DNA from: Microbacteriaceae bacterium
GTDB lineage: Bacteria; Actinomycetota; Actinomycetes; Actinomycetales; Microbacteriaceae
Length of the DNA: 7,251 bases
Direction of reading: 5' to 3'
NCBI GenBank assembly: GCA_947455385.1
Contig: CANGNR010000057.1
Span: forward strand, 1-7,251
Shown here: positions 1 to 4,402 of the stretch, in pieces
Layout of the letters: every line of letters starts with the position of its first letter
How positions within the stretch are numbered: the first letter of the stretch is position 1
Made by a program: the position numbers and the translations under genes
Notes under the pieces: model-generated
Database searches by the model: none
Seen by the model: only the letters and a program-made list of their open reading frames with translations
What the model was told of the DNA's origin: nothing

Positions 1-1195
1 CCGAGACCGCGGTCTTTTTGGTCTTTGAGTCATAGGCGAACCAGGAACCAGCAACCTTGAAGCCTGCTGGCAGCTTGATGCCCGACGAGGCAACCGTGCT
101 GGCCGAAACGATGGCCAGGCTGCCGGTCACTGTGACCGTGCTGGCAATTCTCCAGTCGCCTGCCACGTGAAGGCGTTCGTCGTATGCACCGGTGACGCAG
201 ATGGAAGCGCCGGCTGGAATCACGTCGACAGAACTGCCCTGCAGTGCGGCACCCTTCTTGCCCGTGGCCGAGAAGGCCAACTTGGCTTCAATTGCAATCG
301 GCTTGGTGGTGGTGTTGGTTAGATTCAGGCACAGGCCCGACTTGTTGTTGTAGTCGGGGTCTGAGTTGCCTTCACCGAAGTAGTACCAATCGGTAGGTGT
401 GAAACTCACCTTCACGCCCTTCGGCGCCGTGATGCCCTTCACAGTTGTGGTGCTCAAGGTGAGTTTTGTGATCTTTGCCGTCAGGTCGGCGTTCGGGTGG
501 CCACCGCTGACATCGGCAGATACGCCTCCGAGGTTCAGATAGCTATTTGCCCCTGCCGCCACAACGACTGTTATTGGGGTTGTATCGAGAGCAATCCCGT
601 CGAATTTCACATTCGAAATTTTTAGGGCAACGGTCTTCTTGCCTGGGTTCTTAATCTGAGCCCAAAATTGGGTGCCGTTATAAGGGTTGTAGTTGAAACC
701 TGGGGTGGGGAAGTTTGGGTCCATTGCAAGACCGTTCGCCTTTAACAGGTCGCCGAAAGAGCTAGAGATTGAGCTGTTCAAAACGGTCTTGCCCGAAAGC
801 CAGATTGTGGTGAAATCTAGCGGGTTTCCGAGGTCGGCAAGTGGGTTGCCGTTTTCATCCACCGTGCAGACAGAGAACGAGCCCTCATTCGGCGTGTAGG
901 CCAAGGTGGGGATGCTAACGGCAACCGTCGAACTGTTTACTTTGCCCGTCACGATGAGGTCGTTGAATCGAACTTGATTGTTGTCTGGGTCAGACGATGC
1001 GAAGTCGAAACACACAGTGTCTTGCATAACAGAGACACCCTGATAGGTGACCAGCGGAGTGGCCGTCAGATTAAGGCCAGAGACATCTGCCGTGTTGACG
1101 GCGGCGTGAGCGACTGTTGGCACAGCGGTTGCCAAGGCTACGGTGGCCAATGCGGTTGTGAGCCGCGTGATGAGGTTTATGAGAGGCAAATTCAT
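1..1195 (-). CDS. Secreted beta-rich surface protein, family unknown (partial, C-terminus beyond left edge)
   Basis: Reading the minus strand from the ATG at 1195-1193 gives 398 codons without a stop up to the window edge, so the C-terminus is missing. Residues 1-32 form a clear signal peptide: a short N-region with Arg11, an Ala/Leu/Val-rich core, and an AHA site followed by AVNTADV, so export by Sec is likely. The rest is rich in Thr, Ser, Val, Asn and Gly with alternating hydrophobic residues, as expected for stacked beta-sandwich domains; no membrane segment is visible. Three segments (about residues 60-112, 175-222 and 287-335) look related. The first and third carry a cysteine pair (Cys62/Cys110 and Cys289/Cys333) that could form a disulfide outside the cell. 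I do not recognise the family. A cell-wall or S-layer-like protein or an adhesin is a guess. A sorting signal or anchor, if any, lies outside. The only Shine-Dalgarno match is a weak GGGAC about six bases before the ATG. Confidence 0.85.
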   Translation of the reverse strand, partial: MNLPLINLITRLTTALATVALATAVPTVAHAAVNTADVSGLNLTATPLVTYQGVSVMQDTVCFDFASSDPDNNQVRFNDLIVTGKVNSSTVAVSIPTLAYTPNEGSFSVCTVDENGNPLADLGNPLDFTTIWLSGKTVLNSSISSSFGDLLKANGLAMDPNFPTPGFNYNPYNGTQFWAQIKNPGKKTVALKISNVKFDGIALDTTPITVVVAAGANSYLNLGGVSADVSGGHPNADLTAKITKLTLSTTTVKGITAPKGVKVSFTPTDWYYFGEGNSDPDYNNKSGLCLNLTNTTTKPIAIEAKLAFSATGKKGAALQGSSVDVIPAGASICVTGAYDERLHVAGDWRIASTVTVTGSLAIVSASTVASSGIKLPAGFKVAGSWFAYDSKTKKTAVS

Positions 1196-1232
1196 GGTCG
1201 GTCCCAATCGTAAAAAATGTGATTCGAGTTCG

Positions 1233-1260
1233 ACCATACATCGCCACTTATTGGGTTCAA
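1233..1260 (-). promoter_or_regulatory. Possible promoter of the secreted surface protein gene
   Basis: On the minus strand, TTGAAC (1260-1255) and TATGGT (1238-1233) are separated by 16 bases. Each matches four or more of the six consensus positions for a housekeeping sigma factor. Transcription would start near 1226, giving a leader of about 30 bases. This rests on pattern matching alone. Confidence 0.3.
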
Positions 1261-1277
1261 CGCTGTGGGTCTTCACT

Positions 1278-1293
1278 TTTACACAATGTTTAC
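1278..1293. promoter_or_regulatory. Possible operator in the divergent region: TTTAC direct repeat and imperfect palindrome
   Basis: The sequence TTTAC occurs at 1278-1282 and again at 1289-1293, exactly 11 bases apart, about one helical turn. The segment between, TACACAATGTTTA (1280-1292), is also an imperfect palindrome centred on A1286, with five of six arm positions matching. It lies in the 140 bases between the divergent surface-protein and tadA genes, a natural place for a regulator site. AT-rich sequence can produce this by chance. Confidence 0.2.
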
Positions 1294-1335
1294 CCGAGCC
1301 CGCTGGCTTGCGCGCGTATCTGGTGTCATGGCACG

Positions 1336-2250
1336 GTGTTTGACTTGCTCGAAAAGGCCGACGCCACCGATCTTGTGCTCGATGGCATGCGGTCGGCTCG
1401 CTTGCTCGTAAATGGGCGATGGCAACCCACGGATGTGCCCTTTGAGTCTGAACGAGCCATGGTCGAGTGGGTGCGAGACCTGCTCGACGGCTGTGGCCAG
1501 AGATTCGACGTTGCGTCGCCGTGCGCCGACGGATACGTGGATGAAGGTGAGTCGCGATATCGGGTGCATGCGGTGCTGGGTTCAACTGTGACCAGCCGCA
1601 CGCAGGTATCTGTGCGCAGGCACCGCGGCGAGGCGCCGACCCTGGCGGGGCTCGTCGCGAGCGGTCGAATGGCCGGGCCGACGGCCGATGGCATCAGGGG
1701 AGTGCTAGCCCGACGCGAGTCTTTTCTGGTTTCTGGGTCAACCGGTGCGGGCAAGACGACCCTGCTGGCCGCCGCGCTCAACGAGCTGCAAAACGAGCGC
1801 GTGATAGTCATCGAAGACACCCCGGAGTTAGCTATGTCGCTGCCGTGGGTGATCGGTCTCAACACCCGAGCGCCGAATGTCGAGGGCGTCGGCGCTGTGA
1901 CGGCGACCGACCTCGTCAAACAGACACTTCGGATGAGACCGGATCGTGTGACGCTCGGCGAAGTTCGCGGAACCGAGATTGCAGCGCTCGCCGAGGCGCT
2001 CGCCAGCGGGCATCCGGGCGGTGGCAGCACGATTCACGCCGGCTCACTCGAGGCCGTCCCCGTTCGGCTCGAGGGATTGCTCGATCAGGCTCGGCTCCCC
2101 CAGGAAGTTCGCGAAGGCCTGCCTCAGTTGATTCCCTGGGTGTTTCACCTTGGCCAAGATTCTGGGGTCGCTCGGTTCGAAGTCGGGCGGTTGCGATTGG
2201 CGGCGAGCGGGGTATTAGAAGTTCAAAACCTGGCGGGTGCCAGTGTCTAG
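1336..2250 (+). CDS. tadA: TadA/CpaF-type pilus assembly ATPase, N-terminally short
   Basis: This cytoplasmic secretion ATPase of the VirB11/PilB superfamily would hydrolyse ATP to drive tad pilus assembly. With GTG 1336 as start it has 304 residues. In order: a short N-terminal sensor-like region (LLEKADATDLVLDG at 4-17, matching the family's VTDVLVNG segment), Walker A GSTGAGKT at 134-141 (Lys140), the Asp-box IEDTPEL with Glu160 and Asp161, the Walker B region RPDRVTLGEVRG at 201-212 with Glu209, and the His box with His226 and His234 (STIHAG). All catalytic motifs are intact. An in-frame ATG at 1219 would add 39 residues that do not resemble the family, so the start is placed at GTG 1336; TTG 1345 is another option and neither has a strong ribosome binding site. 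Relatives usually carry some tens of extra N-terminal residues, absent here. The gene overlaps the next one by 14 bases, suggesting coupled translation. Confidence 0.88.
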   Translation: MFDLLEKADATDLVLDGMRSARLLVNGRWQPTDVPFESERAMVEWVRDLLDGCGQRFDVASPCADGYVDEGESRYRVHAVLGSTVTSRTQVSVRRHRGEAPTLAGLVASGRMAGPTADGIRGVLARRESFLVSGSTGAGKTTLLAAALNELQNERVIVIEDTPELAMSLPWVIGLNTRAPNVEGVGAVTATDLVKQTLRMRPDRVTLGEVRGTEIAALAEALASGHPGGGSTIHAGSLEAVPVRLEGLLDQARLPQEVREGLPQLIPWVFHLGQDSGVARFEVGRLRLAASGVLEVQNLAGASV

Positions 2251-2929
2251 GCAACTGCTGATGCAGGTCGCGCGCGAATCAGGTGGAGCCACCGCTCAAG
2301 TGCTGCGGCGAATCGAAAAGGTTGAGCGAGATCTGGACGACGCCTCAGAACGGGTGCGAATCGCCGAGGTCGCGCCTCGGGCAACGGCGCGGCTCATGAC
2401 CTGGTTGCCGCTGGCGGGCATCCTGGTTGGTCAACTCTTGGGTCTCGACATAATCGGCGGGCTCAGGCAGCCGATCGGGAAGTGGTGCCTTGGGCTTGGC
2501 GCGGCCTTGCTCTGGCTAGCCGGGCGTTGGATGAGGCGAATTACAAAAAAGGCCTCGGATGGGTTTGGCTTGAACGACATTGCATTGCCTCTGGATCTCA
2601 TGGCTGTTGCCCTGAGCGCGGGCGACTCGATTAGCAGGGGCAGGGTCCAGGTATTGCGATTGCTGGCGGATTCTGGAATCGAGGTAGAAGTCTCGGTTGG
2701 GCAACGGTTTGACGAACTGGTCAGTCACGCGCTCGAGACGGGCGAGTCAATCGCCTCCTCGCTGCAAGATGCCGCCGACGAGTTTCGAGCAGCCGCCGTT
2801 AGACAGCGCATGGCAAAAATAGAGCGCGTTGGGGTTCAACTGACTTTGCCGCTCGGGTTGGTTGCGCTGCCGGCGTTCGCGCTAATCGCGGTGGTTCCGG
2901 CGGCAGTAGCTACCCTGCGAGCAGGGTGA
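2237..2929 (+). CDS. Type II secretion F-type membrane protein; apparent TadB-TadC fusion
   Basis: Inner-membrane platform protein of the tad pilus, expected to dock on TadA. It has 230 residues from GTG 2237; GTG 2243 is equally possible. Residues 10-100 resemble the C-terminal half of actinobacterial TadB: an ARESGG segment with a charged helix, then PRATARL leading into a membrane segment (about 55-76) and a second one (82-98) followed by RRI. Residues 117-228 resemble TadC: LPLDLMAVALSAG, a helical part ending at DEFRAAAVRQR (182-191), and a C-terminal membrane segment with LPLGLVALPAF at 204-214. The TadC-like helical part, about 70 residues, looks shorter than the roughly 120 of a normal F domain. 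In most actinobacteria these are two genes; here one reading frame covers both, with no second tadB or tadC in the window. The family assignment is firm; the fusion reading rests on remembered patterns. It starts inside the tadA end, so the two form one operon. Confidence 0.8.
   Translation: MPVSRQLLMQVARESGGATAQVLRRIEKVERDLDDASERVRIAEVAPRATARLMTWLPLAGILVGQLLGLDIIGGLRQPIGKWCLGLGAALLWLAGRWMRRITKKASDGFGLNDIALPLDLMAVALSAGDSISRGRVQVLRLLADSGIEVEVSVGQRFDELVSHALETGESIASSLQDAADEFRAAAVRQRMAKIERVGVQLTLPLGLVALPAFALIAVVPAAVATLRAG
2912..2927 (+). terminator. Hairpin over the end of the F-type gene, possible weak terminator
   Basis: ACCCTG (2912-2917) and CAGGGT (2922-2927) form a perfect 6-bp stem around the loop CGAG, reaching into the TGA stop codon. 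It sits between two convergent genes only 22 bases apart, where a terminator is expected. Only a poor T-rich stretch (TGTTTGG) follows on the plus strand and none on the minus strand, so intrinsic termination is uncertain. Confidence 0.35.
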
Positions 2930-2951
2930 GATGTGTTTGGCTAACTTAGGT

Positions 2952-3401
2952 TTAGAGACCGGACTTCGAAACACCGTAAGCCGCCTGGCTCGCGGTAAAG
3001 CCGTCGTACTTGAGCTGATCGATGAGTCCCTTGCGTGAGAACGGCATCGTGTGCAGGTATTCTTTGGCTGCGAGCTTGGCCTGGGTGTTCCAGTTAGCGC
3101 GGCAGTGGTCGACGGCATAGACCGAGTCGCTCATGCTGTAGCCCTCATAGCGCAGTTGCTCAATGAGCCCCTTACGCGAAAAAGCCATGGTGCTCAGGTA
3201 GTCCCTGGCGGCCTGCAGGGCGTTTGCGCGGCTGTACGCGCTCTCGTGAATACGCACGTTAGCGGCGTGGTGCGATGCGGTGCCGGCGAACGAAGCTGCG
3301 GATGCGGCGACAGGTGCCCCAATAAGAAGTGAGCTGATCAGCGCGGTTGCACCCAAGATGCTGGTGCGACCAAGTCGAGAAGTGGTCTTTTGCTCAAACA
3401 T
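2952..3401 (-). CDS. Secreted protein with two Ltp (host cell surface-exposed lipoprotein) repeats
   Basis: The 149-residue product begins at ATG 3401-3399, chosen because AAGGGGG lies four bases upstream; the frame stays open further upstream but without such a site. Residues 1-35 form a signal peptide (basic start with Arg9 and Arg12, hydrophobic core 15-30, APVAASA cleavage region). There is no lipobox cysteine, so unlike the founding members it should be released or wall-associated rather than lipid-anchored. Two repeats of about 43 residues follow, at 59-101 and 106-148, each with A(A/K)xYLxTMxFSRKGLIxQLxYxG(Y/F). This is the signature of the Ltp repeat (Pfam PF07553). The Ltp protein of Streptococcus thermophilus phage TP-J34 blocks DNA injection by other phages, but similar repeats are common in actinobacterial secreted proteins of unknown role. 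The gene lies opposite to and inside a tad pilus locus, separating its ATPase/platform genes from its pilin genes. Confidence 0.87.
   Translation of the reverse strand: MFEQKTTSRLGRTSILGATALISSLLIGAPVAASAASFAGTASHHAANVRIHESAYSRANALQAARDYLSTMAFSRKGLIEQLRYEGYSMSDSVYAVDHCRANWNTQAKLAAKEYLHTMPFSRKGLIDQLKYDGFTASQAAYGVSKSGL
2958..3227 (-). repeat. Tandem pair of Ltp protein repeats
   Basis: Two copies of about 43 codons (3227-3099 and 3086-2958, minus strand) share FSRKGLI, a QL(R/K)Y core and the G(Y/F) and Y(A/G)V positions. They are clearly alike as protein but diverged as DNA, so the duplication is old rather than a recent slippage event. Confidence 0.8.
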
Positions 3402-3405
3402 TTTG

Positions 3406-3412
3406 CCCCCTT
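3406..3412 (-). promoter_or_regulatory. Strong ribosome binding site of the Ltp-repeat gene
   Basis: AAGGGGG on the minus strand ends four bases before the ATG at 3401. It is the best Shine-Dalgarno match in the area and decides the start codon against the longer in-frame option at 3527. Confidence 0.7.
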
Positions 3413-3426
3413 GGCTATTTTCCATA

Positions 3427-3432
3427 ACTCTA
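3427..3432 (-). promoter_or_regulatory. Possible -10 element of the Ltp-repeat gene
   Basis: TAGAGT on the minus strand matches four of six consensus -10 bases, including the key T, A and final T. It would start transcription near 3420, giving a leader of about 19 bases that contains the ribosome binding site. No good -35 element is seen at the normal distance. Confidence 0.3.
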
Positions 3433-3539
3433 GCCACAAAGGTGCCGCAAAACCACAAACAGCCGATTCGATGCTGCGACTTCTTCACAGTTTCGATCTT
3501 GGGTCGCCCGGCTTCGGATAGCAGCATGAGACTTTTGGC

Positions 3540-3716
3540 ATGTTCAAAACAGTCAAGGATGAAAGCGGAGCAGCCACCGCCGAGTACGTAATCGCCACCA
3601 TGGCGGCGGTCGGCTTCGCGGGGCTGCTCGTGGTGATACTGCGCAGCCCAGAGGTGAAAGACATACTCTTCGGCATGATCAAGGCCGCGCTAACCCAGCA
3701 GACGCCGAGCCCGTGA
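3540..3716 (+). CDS. Flp/DUF4244-type small pilin
   Basis: This 58-residue protein is probably the major pilin of the tad apparatus. It begins with a short charged leader, MFKTVKDESG, followed by AATAEYVIA and a hydrophobic helix to about residue 34, then SPEVKDIL and an amphipathic helix. The site Gly10 with Glu15 and Tyr16 at positions +5 and +6 is the prepilin peptidase pattern of Flp pilins, so cleavage after Gly10 is predicted. The ATAEY, SPEV and I-K-A-AL pattern matches the actinobacterial DUF4244 family that sits between tadC and tadE. A TAG at 3519 rules out a longer frame, so ATG 3540 is the only good start; the ribosome binding site is weak. The stop overlaps the next start by four bases (GTGA, 3713-3716), which couples it to the TadE-like gene. 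No prepilin peptidase gene is in the window. Confidence 0.85.
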   Translation: MFKTVKDESGAATAEYVIATMAAVGFAGLLVVILRSPEVKDILFGMIKAALTQQTPSP

Positions 3717-4027
3717 GCCGGCTCGCGGGCGAAGGTGGCGCTGTCACGGCAGAGTTCGCCGTGGCGCTGCCCGCGGTGATGGCGGTCGCGGCGCTGCTGT
3801 TGAGCGGGGCGGGCCTGCAGGTGCAGCGGCTAGCGTTGTTTGAGACTGCCGCGACCTTGGCCAGAGCGGCAGCGCGCGGCGAGAGTCAAGCGCAACTCAG
3901 TGCGTTCGCCGAGCAGGCACAACCGCACGCCAAGTTTGACTTGAGTTATACGGCAGACTTCGTGTGCGTGCGGTTGGCAACGGCCTGGGCGGCCGAGCGC
4001 GCGTGCGAGCGCAAGGGCGGGCTCTAG
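3713..4027 (+). CDS. TadE-like minor pilin
   Basis: This 104-residue protein is predicted to be membrane-anchored or a pilus-associated pseudopilin. Residues 8-22 read GGAVTAEFAVALPAV, the typical TadE start: Gly9 with Glu14 and Phe15 at +5 and +6, the same spacing as in the small pilin just upstream, so the same peptidase could cut both. The hydrophobic helix covers about 14-36, followed by a helical stretch LFETAATLARAAARGE (42-57) common in TadE proteins. The C-terminal part carries Cys85 and Cys98, which could pair outside the membrane. It starts with GTG inside the stop of the pilin gene and ends directly against the next GTG, so all three genes form one transcription unit. The family fit is good; the exact place in the pilus is inferred. 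Confidence 0.83.
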   Translation: MSRLAGEGGAVTAEFAVALPAVMAVAALLLSGAGLQVQRLALFETAATLARAAARGESQAQLSAFAEQAQPHAKFDLSYTADFVCVRLATAWAAERACERKGGL

Positions 4028-4378
4028 GTGCCAGGTCGCGAGGCTTACCAGGGGCCTGAACGCGGTGCCGGCAGCATCCTTGGAATTCTGCTGGTGCTTG
4101 TGTCACTCGCTGGCTTCGGAGCGCTCGCGGCGGCAACCAACTTTGCCATTTGCCAGCAGCGCCTGCAGCAGCAGACAGACTCAATTGCCCTGGCCGCCGA
4201 AGACTCGCTGCGGGGTATAACCACGGGGCATCCTTGCGATGTCGCCGGGCAATATGCATCCTCTTATATGGTGAAACTCGGCGAGTGTCGTATTCTCGGT
4301 TTCAGTGTGCGGGTGAAAACTCTCACAGAAACCATGGGTATAGTCTTTAGCGCTGAGGCAAGCGCGCTGCCCGGTTGA
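4028..4378 (+). CDS. TadE-like protein of the helicase/secretion neighbourhood type
   Basis: This 116-residue protein starts at a GTG immediately after the previous stop (no gap). It has the form of the actinobacterial family described as helicase/secretion neighbourhood TadE-like: an ERGAGS motif at 11-16, one membrane segment at about 17-41, then a helix (QQRLQQQTDSIALAAEDSL, 43-61) equivalent to the family's A-D-L-A-A-L-A-A stretch, GHPC with Cys70, and GECRILG with Cys87 before a final beta-rich part. Cys70 and Cys87 match the conserved pair. It lacks the Glu+5 pilin cleavage pattern, so it is probably not processed like the pilin. The helicase gene that names the neighbourhood is not adjacent; topA follows after 24 bases. 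Function is unproven in the whole family; a role in pilus assembly is inferred from position. Confidence 0.8.
   Translation: MPGREAYQGPERGAGSILGILLVLVSLAGFGALAAATNFAICQQRLQQQTDSIALAAEDSLRGITTGHPCDVAGQYASSYMVKLGECRILGFSVRVKTLTETMGIVFSAEASALPG
4339..4344 (+). promoter_or_regulatory. Possible -10 element for topA inside the preceding gene
   Basis: TATAGT matches five of six -10 consensus bases. It would start transcription near 4351 and give topA a leader of about 50 bases, letting this essential gene be expressed independently of the pilus genes. No convincing -35 element is present 16-18 bases upstream, so the call rests on the -10 alone. Confidence 0.35.
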
Positions 4379-4391
4379 ACATTCGAAGCAT

Positions 4392-4396
4392 AGGAG
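4392..4396 (+). promoter_or_regulatory. Strong ribosome binding site of topA
   Basis: AGGAG lies six bases before the TTG at 4403. This ideal spacing supports the unusual TTG start and probably compensates for its weakness. Confidence 0.8.
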
Positions 4397-4402
4397 CACC
4401 TA

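Noticed and set aside
1219..1335. Upstream extension of tadA from ATG 1219
   Set aside because: The 39 extra residues do not resemble TadA, and the stretch crosses the divergent promoter region of the surface protein gene.
693..1343. Short plus-strand frames over the left-edge gene and its upstream region
   Set aside because: The minus-strand frame has a signal peptide and continuous beta-rich sequence over nearly 400 codons. The plus-strand frames are short, overlap each other and have no recognisable features.
1326..2030. Open 234-codon frame on the minus strand inside tadA
   Set aside because: It lies opposite a gene with intact ATPase motifs, is Ser/Arg/Pro-rich low-complexity sequence and has no plausible ribosome binding site.
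3402..3527. Longer N-terminus for the Ltp-repeat protein
   Set aside because: It would bury the signal peptide behind 42 extra residues and ignore the strong AAGGGGG site just before the ATG at 3401.
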